Source: Oceanicola sp. 502str15
Lineage (GTDB): Bacteria; Pseudomonadota; Alphaproteobacteria; Rhodobacterales; Rhodobacteraceae
DNA length: 64,000 nt
Assembly (NCBI RefSeq): GCF_024105635.1
Contig: NZ_WYDQ01000001.1
Span: 3,782,501 to 3,846,500, forward strand
Direction of reading: 5' to 3'
Both the position numbers and the translations under genes were made by a program. Below are positions 25,788 to 33,445 of the stretch, piece by piece; position 1 is the first letter of the stretch, and each line of letters opens with the position of its first letter. The notes beneath the pieces were generated by a model. It ran no database searches. It saw nothing but the letters and a program-made list of their open reading frames with translations, and was not told the DNA's origin.

Positions 25788-26380
25788 TTGAGGAAACTTG
25801 CGTAGAGGGCGAGGGCGACCACGGCGAGCAGCGAGGCGGCCATGGCGTAGTTGATCTTGCGATGGGCGCTCTCGGGCAGGTTGAGGCGGTGCAGCGTGGC
25901 CCCGGCCCAGAGCCAGCCGAGGTGGATGGGCACCCAGACGGCGTTGATGATGAGCACCTTGGCGATGGTTTCGAGCACCAGATTGTCGGGCGCGAAGGGG
26001 AAGCCGGCGTAGAGCGCGGTGTTCACCGCATAGGCCTTGGGGTTGATGGTTTGCAGCAGCACGCCGTTGAGGATGCCCGGCGCCGTCTTGGCCTCGACGA
26101 AGGCGATCTTGCTGCCCGCGAAGGCGATCTTGGCGGCAAGATAGCAGAGGTAGGCCACCGAGGCGACGGTGAGCACGATGCGGATGGCGGGCACGGAGAG
26201 GACCACGGCGGCGAGGCCGGTGATGACGGCGAAGCCCACGAGGTTGTTGCCGATGAAGAGGCCGGTGACGTAGCGCAGGCCGGGCTTGAAGCCGAAGCCC
26301 GAGCCGACACCCGCCGTTGTCAGCACGCCCGGGCCGGGGGTGATGATGAGGAAGAGGACGGCGGCGGCGAAGGTCAGCAT
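25784..26380 (-). CDS. LysE/RhtB-family exporter
   Basis: A 198-residue membrane protein with about six hydrophobic segments. The start MLTFAAAVLFLIITPGPGVLTTAGVGSGFGFKPGLRYVTGLFIGNN carries the family signature (PGP near residue 16, then GxxxG..). Members export amino acids and similar metabolites. Embedded between idnD (1-nt gap) and the oxidase gene (overlap) it may vent an excess acid intermediate, an inference. Confidence 0.9.
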   Translation of the reverse strand: MLTFAAAVLFLIITPGPGVLTTAGVGSGFGFKPGLRYVTGLFIGNNLVGFAVITGLAAVVLSVPAIRIVLTVASVAYLCYLAAKIAFAGSKIAFVEAKTAPGILNGVLLQTINPKAYAVNTALYAGFPFAPDNLVLETIAKVLIINAVWVPIHLGWLWAGATLHRLNLPESAHRKINYAMAASLLAVVALALYASFLK

Positions 26381-26381
26381 C

Positions 26382-27410
26382 TCAGAATTCCAGTTGGACC
26401 TTCATGGCGCGGGACTTGTCGGAGGCGGTTGCGAAGGCCTCGGCATAGTCGGCCAGCGGGAAGCTGTGGGTGATGAGGGGGGTCACGTTTATCAGGCCCT
26501 TCTGCATGAGGGCGACGGCCACGGCGAATTCTTCGTGGAAGCGGAAGGAGCCTTTGAGGGCGAGTTCCTTGGCGGTGACCTGCATCATCGGCACCGACAT
26601 GTCGCCGGAGAGGCCGAGCTGCACGAGGGTGCCGCGGGGGCGCAGGGCGGAGATGCAGGCGGCAAGGGCCTGCGGGGCGCCGGAGCATTCGATCGCGGCG
26701 TCGAAATAGCCCTTGTTGGCGGTGTAGGGGGCGAGGGCCTCGGGGTTTTGGCTCGTGTTCAGCGTGAGGTCGGCGCCGGAGGTTTGGGCGGCGGTGAGGG
26801 CGGGGGCGGCGATGTCGGTTGCCACGATTTCACCGGCCCCGGCGCGGCGGGCGGCGAGGATGCAGAGCTGGCCGATGGGACCGCAGCCGGTGATGAGCAC
26901 GCGCTTGCCGAGGAGGTCGCCCGCCTCCCGGGTGGCGTGGAGGCAGACCGCCAGCGGCTCGGCCATGGCGGCCTGCGCGGGGGTGAGGCCGGTGGCGGGG
27001 ACGCATTGGGAGGCCATGGCCACGAGGCTTTCGCGGAAGGCGCCCTGGATGTGGGGGAAGGGCATGGCGGAGCCGTAGAAGCGCATGTTGAGGCACTGGT
27101 TGGGCAGGCCGCGCAGGCATTGCTCGCAGGCGGCGCAGGGGCGGGAGGGGGAGACGGCGACAAGGTCTCCGACGGCGAGGCCCTCGACACCCGCGCCGAG
27201 CGCGGTGATCTCGCCCGCAACCTCATGGCCAAGGATCATCGGCTCGCGCAGCTTGACGGTGCCGAAGCCGCCGTTGTGGTAGTAATGCAGATCAGACCCG
27301 CAGATGCCGCCGCGGGCCATGCGCAGCGCAACCTCGCCCGGGCCGGGCGCAACGGCTTCGCACTCCTCGAGGCGCAGATCATGCGCCCCATGGGCATACA
27401 GTGCCTTCAT
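26382..27410 (-). CDS. idnD: L-idonate 5-dehydrogenase, zinc alcohol dehydrogenase family
   Basis: A 342-residue medium-chain dehydrogenase. The catalytic zinc site (CGSDLHYYHNGG, GHEVAG), the four-cysteine structural zinc loop (CAACEQCLRGLPNQC) and the NAD loop (ITGCGPIGQL) are complete. The segment NQCLNMRFYGSAMPFPHIQGAFRE is typical of L-idonate 5-dehydrogenase. It heads the minus-strand operon with a GGAGGAG ribosome site and diverges from the gluconate 5-dehydrogenase gene, the usual partner in idonate use (idonate to 5-ketogluconate to gluconate). Confidence 0.92.
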   Translation of the reverse strand: MKALYAHGAHDLRLEECEAVAPGPGEVALRMARGGICGSDLHYYHNGGFGTVKLREPMILGHEVAGEITALGAGVEGLAVGDLVAVSPSRPCAACEQCLRGLPNQCLNMRFYGSAMPFPHIQGAFRESLVAMASQCVPATGLTPAQAAMAEPLAVCLHATREAGDLLGKRVLITGCGPIGQLCILAARRAGAGEIVATDIAAPALTAAQTSGADLTLNTSQNPEALAPYTANKGYFDAAIECSGAPQALAACISALRPRGTLVQLGLSGDMSVPMMQVTAKELALKGSFRFHEEFAVAVALMQKGLINVTPLITHSFPLADYAEAFATASDKSRAMKVQLEF

Positions 27411-27452
27411 CGACGTGACTCCTCCCAGAGCGGGGCGGTTGCATGCCGCCCC

Positions 27453-27468
27453 AAATGGTATACCATTT
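27453..27468. promoter_or_regulatory. Perfect 16-bp operator palindrome between idnD and the gluconate 5-dehydrogenase gene
   Basis: AAATGGTATACCATTT is a perfect palindrome in the 113-nt divergent intergenic region. It shares the ATGGTATACCAT core with 18612-18623. Its position suggests that one regulator controls both divergent units. Confidence 0.7.
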
Positions 27469-27523
27469 GCATGAAGGCTCGGCCCCCGATTGTCAACGGG
27501 AGGGCGGGCGCGTGGGAGGACTT

Positions 27524-28276
27524 ATGAAGATTTTTGACCTGACCGGGCGCTGGGCGCTCGTCACCGGCTCGTCGATGGGCATCGGAGCGGCGCTGGCAAA
27601 GGGGTTGGCCGAAGCCGGGGCCTCTGTGGTGCTGAACGCGCGCAACGGGGCGCGACTGGAAGAGGCGGCCGAGGGGTTGCGCGCTGGCGGGGCCGAGGTG
27701 GAGACGCTGGCCTTTGACGTGACCGATGCAGGCGCGGTGCGCGAGGCGGTGGAGGGCTATGGCAAGCCGATCAACATTCTGGTGAACAACGCCGGGATGC
27801 AGCATCGCGGGCCGCTGGAAGATTTCGAGCCGGAAGACTTCGACCGGCTGATGCGCACCAATGTGAACTCGGCTTTCTACGTGGGGCAGGCGGTGGCGCG
27901 GGGGATGATCTCTCGCGGGGCGGGGAAGATCATCAACATCGCCTCGGTGCAGAGCCTGCTCGCCCGGCCCGGCATTGCGCCCTACACGGCCTCGAAGGGG
28001 GCGATCACCAACCTCACCAAGGGGATGGCGACCGACTGGGCGAAGCACGGGCTGAACTGCAACGCGATTGCGCCGGGGTATTTCGACACGCCGCTGAACG
28101 CGGCGCTGGTGGCGGACCCGGAGTTCAGTGCATGGCTCGAAAAGCGCACCCCTGCGGGGCGCTGGGGCCGCGTGGAAGAGCTGGTGGGGGCCTGCGTGTT
28201 TCTGGCCTCGGATGCGGCAAGTTTCGTGAACGGGCATACGCTGTTCGTGGATGGCGGGATTACCGCCAGTCTTTAG
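27524..28276 (+). CDS. SDR oxidoreductase, gluconate 5-dehydrogenase-like
   Basis: A 250-residue short-chain dehydrogenase: TGSSMGIG at 14-21, NNAG in INILVNNAGMQHRG, catalytic Ser (INIASVQS) and Y-x3-K (YTASKG). The MQHRGPLEDFE segment is frequent in gluconate 5-dehydrogenases (IdnO/Gno). ATG at 27524 follows GGGAGGA. With divergent idnD it would complete L-idonate to D-gluconate conversion. Confidence 0.88.
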   Translation: MKIFDLTGRWALVTGSSMGIGAALAKGLAEAGASVVLNARNGARLEEAAEGLRAGGAEVETLAFDVTDAGAVREAVEGYGKPINILVNNAGMQHRGPLEDFEPEDFDRLMRTNVNSAFYVGQAVARGMISRGAGKIINIASVQSLLARPGIAPYTASKGAITNLTKGMATDWAKHGLNCNAIAPGYFDTPLNAALVADPEFSAWLEKRTPAGRWGRVEELVGACVFLASDAASFVNGHTLFVDGGITASL

Positions 28277-28294
28277 GTTTTCGGGGAGGAAAAC

Positions 28295-29209
28295 ATGGCA
28301 GACAAACCGACCGTCGGGTTCATCGGCGTGGGATTCATGGGCCACGGGATGGCCAAGAACATCCTGAAGGGCGGCTATCCGCTGGTGGTGAAGGGCAACC
28401 GCAACCGGGTGCCGGTGGAAAGCCTGGTGGGCATGGGCGCGAGCGAAGCCGCCAGCCCGCGCGAGATGGCGGAGCAATGCGACATTATCCATATCTGCCT
28501 TGGCAACTCGCCGCAGGTCGAGGCAGTATTCGAGGGCGAGGATGGCATTTTGGCGGGCGCAAGGCCGGGGCTGATCGTGGTGGAATGCTCCACCGCCGAT
28601 CCGGTGAGCACGATGAAGCTGGCCGCCGCACTGGAGGCCAAGGGCGGCAAGCTGGTGGATGCACCGCTGGGCCGCACGCCGAAGGAGGCCGAGGAAGGCA
28701 CGCTGGATGCGATGGTGGGCGCGGATGACGAGAGCTACGCCAAGGTGCTGCCGGTGATCGAATGCTGGGCGGGCACCATCAACCACCTTGGCCCCACCGG
28801 GAACGGGCACAAGATGAAGCTGCTGATGAACTTCATCTCGATGGGCTATGCCTCGCTTTATGCCGAGGCGGCAGTGCTGGGGGCCAAGGTGGGGATCACG
28901 CCGAAGCAGTTTCAGACGGTGATCGGCGGCTCGCGGCTGGGCAACGGGTTTTTCGAGACCTTCACCCGCGGCTGCGTGGGGCGCGAGGCGGAGGTGCACA
29001 AGTTCACCATCCAGAACGCCAACAAGGACCTGCGCTACGTGAACTCGATGGCCGCCGATGCGGGTGTGGTGAACGTGGTGGCCAGCGCGGTGCGGCACTA
29101 CTTCAACCATGTCGAGGCGATCGGTGCGGGGGGCGATTTTGTGCCCTTCGTCACCGACCATGTGGCCCGGTTGAACGGGATGGACATGGCGGAAGAAGCC
29201 AAGAAGTGA
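28295..29209 (+). CDS. NAD(P)-dependent beta-hydroxyacid dehydrogenase (tartronate semialdehyde reductase/threonate dehydrogenase type)
   Basis: A 304-residue beta-HAD family protein: GFIGVGFMGHGMA Rossmann motif, DAPLGRTPKEAEEGTL substrate loop and catalytic K175 in GNGHKMKLLMNF. Its own GGGGAGGAAA ribosome site lies 19 nt after the SDR gene. Candidates are reduction of a C3 semialdehyde or oxidation of threonate (LtnD type), which would feed the otn genes; sequence alone does not decide. Confidence 0.87.
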   Translation: MADKPTVGFIGVGFMGHGMAKNILKGGYPLVVKGNRNRVPVESLVGMGASEAASPREMAEQCDIIHICLGNSPQVEAVFEGEDGILAGARPGLIVVECSTADPVSTMKLAAALEAKGGKLVDAPLGRTPKEAEEGTLDAMVGADDESYAKVLPVIECWAGTINHLGPTGNGHKMKLLMNFISMGYASLYAEAAVLGAKVGITPKQFQTVIGGSRLGNGFFETFTRGCVGREAEVHKFTIQNANKDLRYVNSMAADAGVVNVVASAVRHYFNHVEAIGAGGDFVPFVTDHVARLNGMDMAEEAKK

Positions 29210-29300
29210 CGCGGTAGCGCCGCGGGCCCACGTGCCTGCGGCGCGCGCTTTGCCGGGGTGCCAGAGAACGGCTGGTGCCGAGGGTGGCGGCTGCGGGATT

Positions 29301-29321
29301 GGATATTTGCAGCAAGAAAAT
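29301..29321 (+). repeat. Dispersed Rhodobacteraceae-type intergenic repeat, copy 1 (partial)
   Basis: The stretch GGATATTTGCAGCAAGAAAA resembles the end of the longer copy at 33321-33367 (GATATTTGTGGCAAGAAAATG). It lies in the 170-nt gap before the serine hydrolase gene. This copy lacks the hairpin half. Confidence 0.5.
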
Positions 29322-29379
29322 GAACAGGGGTGCGTGTGACCTGCTTGCCCTGCGCCCGGCTGCGTGATCGGATCACCCC

Positions 29380-30555
29380 ATGCGAGCCGCGTTGAAAGCC
29401 ATTGGTGTGGGGGTGCTCCTGCTGCTTGTTGCGGCGGGGGGTGCGGCCTGGGTGAAGCGCGAGGAGGTGGCGCGGCTCTGGGCGGTGCAGAAGCTGTTCG
29501 ACCCGGAGCGGATTATCTGGAACTTCGGCCATATGGGCGCGCTGTTTCATGCGGTGGAGCTGCCGATTGGCCCCGGCGATGCGGTGCAGCCGATGCTGGC
29601 GGGAGAGGCCGTGCCGCTGCCGGCCGGGTCGCAGGAGAGGATTGCGGCGCGGCGGATCACCGGGATCGTGGTGCTTTCGGAAGGGCTGATGACCCATGAG
29701 AGCTACCACGAGGGCACTGGGGCGGAGGATTTGCGGATCTCGTGGTCGGTGGCGAAGAGCTATGTTTCGGCGCTGGTGGGCATATTGCTGGATGCCGGGG
29801 AGATCGAAAGCCTCGACGATCCGGTGACGCGCTATGCGCCCGCGCTTGCGGGCGGCGCCTATGACGGGGCGCGGATTGGCGATGTGTTGCGGATGCAATC
29901 GGGGGTGGCCTTCAACGAGGACTATTTCGATTACTGGTCCGATATCAACAAGATGGGCCGGATCATGGCGCTGGGCGGCTCGCTCGACAGCTTTACCGCC
30001 GGGCTTGACGGGCGCGCCGGGCCGCCCGGCGAGATCTGGCGCTACGTGTCGATGGACACCCATGTGCTGGGCATGGTGATGCGGGGCGCGACCGGGCAGG
30101 ACATGGCGACGCTGCTGGGCGAGCGGTTGCTTAAGCCGATGGGGCTGGAGGGGCGGCCGACGCTGCTGACGGATGCGCGCGGGCAGGGGTTTGTGCTGGG
30201 CGGGCTGAACATGATGCTGCGGGATTATGCGCTGTTCGGGCTGCTCTACCTGCAGGACGGGCGGCTGGGCGAGCGGCGGATCGTGCCCTATGACTGGGTG
30301 CGGGAGAGCACCGTGCCGAGCGCCAACACCGCGCCCGGGGCAACGCGCTACGGGCTGCACTGGTGGATCCCGAAGACCGGAGAAGGAGAGTTCATGGCGG
30401 CGGGGATCTACGGGCAGTACATTTACGTGAACCGGCCGGCGCGGGTGGTGATTGCCGTGAGCGCGGCGGACCCGGGCTTTGGGCAGGAGGCGGTGCGGGA
30501 CGGGATGATTGACTGGTTCCGCGAGATTGCCATTGCCAACGTGGAGGCGCGCTGA
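29380..30555 (+). CDS. Serine hydrolase, beta-lactamase class C-like family
   Basis: A 391-residue protein with an N-terminal membrane anchor or uncleaved signal (residues 5-24). Catalytic S123-V-A-K126 (SxxK), Y-V-S in RYVSMDTH as the YxN counterpart, and GIYGQY near the C-terminus in place of the KTG/HxG motif are seen. Members include D-amino-acid esterases, peptidases and lipid esterases; the exact activity is unknown. It is coupled to the DUF2237 gene (TGATG). Confidence 0.85.
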   Translation: MRAALKAIGVGVLLLLVAAGGAAWVKREEVARLWAVQKLFDPERIIWNFGHMGALFHAVELPIGPGDAVQPMLAGEAVPLPAGSQERIAARRITGIVVLSEGLMTHESYHEGTGAEDLRISWSVAKSYVSALVGILLDAGEIESLDDPVTRYAPALAGGAYDGARIGDVLRMQSGVAFNEDYFDYWSDINKMGRIMALGGSLDSFTAGLDGRAGPPGEIWRYVSMDTHVLGMVMRGATGQDMATLLGERLLKPMGLEGRPTLLTDARGQGFVLGGLNMMLRDYALFGLLYLQDGRLGERRIVPYDWVRESTVPSANTAPGATRYGLHWWIPKTGEGEFMAAGIYGQYIYVNRPARVVIAVSAADPGFGQEAVRDGMIDWFREIAIANVEAR

Positions 30556-30935
30556 TGACGGCGCTGGACAAGTTTGCCCCGGTCAACGTGCTGGGCGGCG
30601 CGCTGGAGCCCTGCTCGAACGATCCGGTGACCGGGTTCTTCCGCGACGGGCATTGCAACTCCTGCCTTGCGGATGCCGGCAGCCACACGGTCTGCGCGGT
30701 GATGACGGCGGAGTTCCTGGCCTACAGCAAATACGTGGGCAACGACCTGACCACGCCGATGCCGCAATACGGGTTCGAGGGGCTGAAGCCGGGGGACCGC
30801 TGGTGCCTGTGTGCCAGCCGGTTCATGCAGGCCCATGACGAGGGCTGCCCGCCCGAGGTTGTGCTGGAGGCGACCCACCAGCGGGCGCTGGAGATCGTGC
30901 CGCTGGAGCTGTTGCAGGCGGTTTCGATCAAATAA
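30555..30935 (+). CDS. DUF2237 family protein
   Basis: A 126-residue protein that matches the DUF2237 pattern throughout: NVLGGALEPCSNDPVTGFFRDGHCNSC, GSHTVCAVMTAEFLAYSK..GNDL, GLKPGDRWCLCASRF and VVLEATHQRALEIVPLE. Several conserved cysteines are present. The function of the family is unknown. One-base overlap with the hydrolase gene. Confidence 0.92.
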   Translation: MTALDKFAPVNVLGGALEPCSNDPVTGFFRDGHCNSCLADAGSHTVCAVMTAEFLAYSKYVGNDLTTPMPQYGFEGLKPGDRWCLCASRFMQAHDEGCPPEVVLEATHQRALEIVPLELLQAVSIK

Positions 30936-31087
30936 ATTTGTCGCCTTTTCGTGTGGTTACGCGTTTGGGGCAAAAAACTTCGGGGCGTAAGTGAATAATT
31001 CGGGCGGTGCCTGCGTATCCTCTGTGACAGCCGATGAGCGCCGTCACCGAAATGACCACGTAGATGATTAACCCAAAGGACAGACAG

Positions 31088-31624
31088 ATGACCCGTATTC
31101 TTCCCCTCTCCGCCGTTCTTCTTGCCATGGCCGCCCCGGTGCTGGCCGCTGGCTCCGACAGCACCACCCCGCCCTCGACCACCTCGACCACGACCAAGTG
31201 CGAGAAGGGCCAGGTGTTTGACGAGAAGACCGCCAAGTGCCTCGACGCCAAGTCGGAAGCCGTCACCGATGACGACCGCTACAACGCCGCCCGCGAGCTG
31301 GCCTACAACGGCAAGTACGACCGTGCGCTGATGGTGCTGGCCGCTGCCGAGAACCAGAACGACCCGCGCATCCTGAACTACAAGGGCTTCACCCACCGCA
31401 AGATGGGCGAGACCGAGGTGGCGATGAGCTTTTACCAGGCGGCGCTGAAGGTGGACCCGGATTACATCCTTGCCCGCTCCTACATGGGCCAGGGGCTGGC
31501 CGCGTCTGGCGATCTGGCCGGGGCCACCGAGCAGCTCGAAGAGATCGCCCTGCGCGGCGGTCAGGAGACCTGGGCCTACGCCAGCCTGATGAACGCGATT
31601 GGCGGGGTGGCGGTGGATTATTGA
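31088..31624 (+). CDS. Exported tetratricopeptide-repeat protein
   Basis: A 178-residue protein with a signal peptide (MTRILPLSAVLLAMAAPVLAAG), a Ser/Thr-Pro-rich linker, a C-x16-C segment (KCEKGQVFDEKTAKC) and then about three TPR-like helical repeats (AARELAYNGKYDRALMVLAAAE, ILNYKGFTHRKMGETEVAMSFYQAAL, ILARSYMGQGLAASGDLAGATEQLE). ATG at 31088 follows AAAGGACAGACAG. It is probably periplasmic. It stands alone, followed by a strong hairpin. Confidence 0.85.
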   Translation: MTRILPLSAVLLAMAAPVLAAGSDSTTPPSTTSTTTKCEKGQVFDEKTAKCLDAKSEAVTDDDRYNAARELAYNGKYDRALMVLAAAENQNDPRILNYKGFTHRKMGETEVAMSFYQAALKVDPDYILARSYMGQGLAASGDLAGATEQLEEIALRGGQETWAYASLMNAIGGVAVDY

Positions 31625-31641
31625 TCCCGATGCCTCTCTAC

Positions 31642-31668
31642 GGGGCGGGCGGAGAGCCTGCCCGCCCC
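31642..31668 (+). terminator. Hairpin terminator after the TPR gene
   Basis: GGGGCGGGC (31642-31650) pairs with GCCCGCCCC (31660-31668) over a 9-nt loop, starting 18 nt after the stop. There is no T run. Confidence 0.6.
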
Positions 31669-31783
31669 GACCTGCCGACCGCCCGGGCGCATTTTCGCGC
31701 GGGCGGTTGCATCGTGACCGGGCCTCGGTTTCTATCGGGCCACGCGGACCAGGGGGTTCGCACCGCCCCGAGGAGGCCGCAGA

Positions 31784-32287
31784 TTGCAGCCCGACGCGAC
31801 AGATTTTCAGGCCGAACTCCTGGCCAGCCTTCCCCGGCTGCGGCGCTTTGCGCTCAGCCTGACCCGCCACCCTTCAGAGGCCGATGACCTTGTTCAGATG
31901 ACTTGCGAGCGCGCCATAACCAACGTGGGAAAGTGGAACCCGGAGCAGCCGCTGCTGCCGTGGCTCTACACCATGGCGCGCAATCTCTGGACCTCGGAGA
32001 TGCGCAAGCGACAGGTGCGGGTGGGCGCGGGCACGGTGCCCGCCGAGGAGGCGAGCGAGTTGGTGAGCCATGCGGGCGGCGAGGAGGCGACGCGGGCCGG
32101 GCAGGTGATGGCGCAGGTGATGGCGCTGCCGGAAGGGCTGGCTTCGGTTCTGCTGCTGGTTTCGGTCGAGGGGCACAGCTATGCCGAGGCGGCGGCGATC
32201 CTTGATATTCCGGCGGGCACGGTGATGTCGCGGATGTCGGCGGCGCGGCAGAGGATGCGTGCGGCCCTGGCGGGGGAGGCGGCGTGA
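31784..32287 (+). CDS. ECF-type RNA polymerase sigma factor
   Basis: A 167-residue sigma-70 family protein with region 2 (FALSLTRHPSEADDLVQMTCERAI..WLYTMARNLWTSEMRK) and region 4 (LPEGLASVLLLVSVEGHSYAEAAAILDIPAGTVMSRMSAARQRM). The start appears to be TTG at 31784, 7 nt after a perfect AGGAGG. It is coupled to the following gene, a membrane anti-sigma candidate, by TGATG. Confidence 0.9.
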   Translation: MQPDATDFQAELLASLPRLRRFALSLTRHPSEADDLVQMTCERAITNVGKWNPEQPLLPWLYTMARNLWTSEMRKRQVRVGAGTVPAEEASELVSHAGGEEATRAGQVMAQVMALPEGLASVLLLVSVEGHSYAEAAAILDIPAGTVMSRMSAARQRMRAALAGEAA

Positions 32288-33285
32288 TGGATGATCGCTT
32301 TGACCGGATTTCGGCCTATCTCGACGGCGCGCTCGGCGCGGAAGAGGCCGCCGCGCTGGAGGCCGAGGCCGCCCGCGACCCCGAGCTTGCTGCGGAGATC
32401 GAGGCCGCGGGGGCGCTGGATGGCGAGATTGGGGCGGCCTTCGACAGCCTGCTGGAAGCGCCCTTGCCGGCGGCGCTGATGTCGGCGGTGTCGGCCACCA
32501 CGACGCCGGGCACGCGGATGGAAAGCGCGCGGCCGACGGTGGCCGGGGCGGCCGAAACCGGCGCAGACCCGGTGGAGGCGCCGCAGGTGGCAGAGGCCGA
32601 GCCTGGCGCTCCGGGGCAGCAGGCGCTGGGCGGGGCCGATTTGGCGCTGACCGAGGCCCCGGCGGTGGGCGGCATCCCGCCCGGCGGGGCGGCCCCGCGC
32701 GAGGACTCCATTCCGCCGGCGTTCGGCCCGGCCAACCTGGACCGGCGTCCGATTTTCTCGGCCTCGATTGCAGCGATCCTGGCGCTGCTGATGGTCGGGG
32801 CCGGGGCGGGGGCGCTGATGACGCGGGCCTTCGCGCCCGGTGAGGAGCTGGCCGACGGCCATGCGACGCGGGGCTGGATGGACGAGATTGCGGATTATCA
32901 CCGGGTCTATGCCCGGCAGGTGGCGCATCTGGTGGAGGTGCCCGCGAGCGAGCAGGCGCATATCGAGGCCTGGCTCGGCAAGGAAACCGGCGTGGCGTTC
33001 AAGGTGCCGGAACTCAGCGCTTCGGGCTTTGCGTTTCAGGGGGCACGCCTGCTGGTGGCGGGCGGCAAGCCGGTGGCGCAGCTGCTTTATACCGATGCGG
33101 GCGGGCAGGTGATGGCGCTTTGCGTGCTGGCGCGTGAGGGCGAGGGCAGCGAGGAGTTCACGCCGCGCAGCTTTGACGGGGTCGAGATGGTGCGCTGGCT
33201 TGCGCCGGGCGCGGCCTGGGTCGCGGTGGGCGAGCCGGGGATGGACCTTGAGGCCGTGGCCCGGGAGGCGGCGCTGGAGGTGTGA
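32287..33285 (+). CDS. Membrane anti-sigma factor candidate
   Basis: A 332-residue protein: a short N-terminal cytoplasmic helical region (FDRISAYLDGALGAEEAAALEAEAARDPELAAEIEA) resembling the start of anti-sigma domains, a long Ala/Pro/Gly-rich linker, one membrane segment (about 156-178) and a periplasmic domain of about 150 residues. No His-x3-Cys-x2-Cys zinc motif is seen in the N-terminal part. Coupling to an ECF sigma gene and the topology support the role. Confidence 0.82.
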   Translation: MDDRFDRISAYLDGALGAEEAAALEAEAARDPELAAEIEAAGALDGEIGAAFDSLLEAPLPAALMSAVSATTTPGTRMESARPTVAGAAETGADPVEAPQVAEAEPGAPGQQALGGADLALTEAPAVGGIPPGGAAPREDSIPPAFGPANLDRRPIFSASIAAILALLMVGAGAGALMTRAFAPGEELADGHATRGWMDEIADYHRVYARQVAHLVEVPASEQAHIEAWLGKETGVAFKVPELSASGFAFQGARLLVAGGKPVAQLLYTDAGGQVMALCVLAREGEGSEEFTPRSFDGVEMVRWLAPGAAWVAVGEPGMDLEAVAREAALEV

Positions 33286-33320
33286 GCCTTGCGGCGGTGC
33301 GCCCGGGGTTGGTGGCGGAG

Positions 33321-33367
33321 TGGGGGCGCTGCCCCCACACCCCCGGAGATATTTGTGGCAAGAAAAT
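33321..33367 (+). repeat. Dispersed Rhodobacteraceae-type intergenic repeat with hairpin, copy 2
   Basis: TGGGGGC-GCT-GCCCCCA (33321-33337) forms a tight hairpin, followed by CACCCCCGGAGATATTTGTG and GCAAGAAAATG. Closely similar intergenic elements are common in Rhodobacteraceae genomes (from memory). The tail recurs at 29301-29321. Confidence 0.6.
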
Positions 33368-33410
33368 GGGGCGGGGTGGGGCGAAAATTTTAGGTAAGTT
33401 CTAGGAGATT

Positions 33411-33445
33411 GGGCCGCCCGGCGGGGGTGCCGGACGGCCCGTTTT
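33411..33445. terminator. Terminator hairpin between the anti-sigma and SPFH genes
   Basis: GGGCCG-C-CCGGC pairs with GCCGG-A-CGGCCC (33411-33440, one C/A mismatch) and is followed on the plus strand by GTTTTC. It directly abuts the SPFH stop codon (TAG, 33446-33448), so it can serve both converging genes. Confidence 0.75.
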
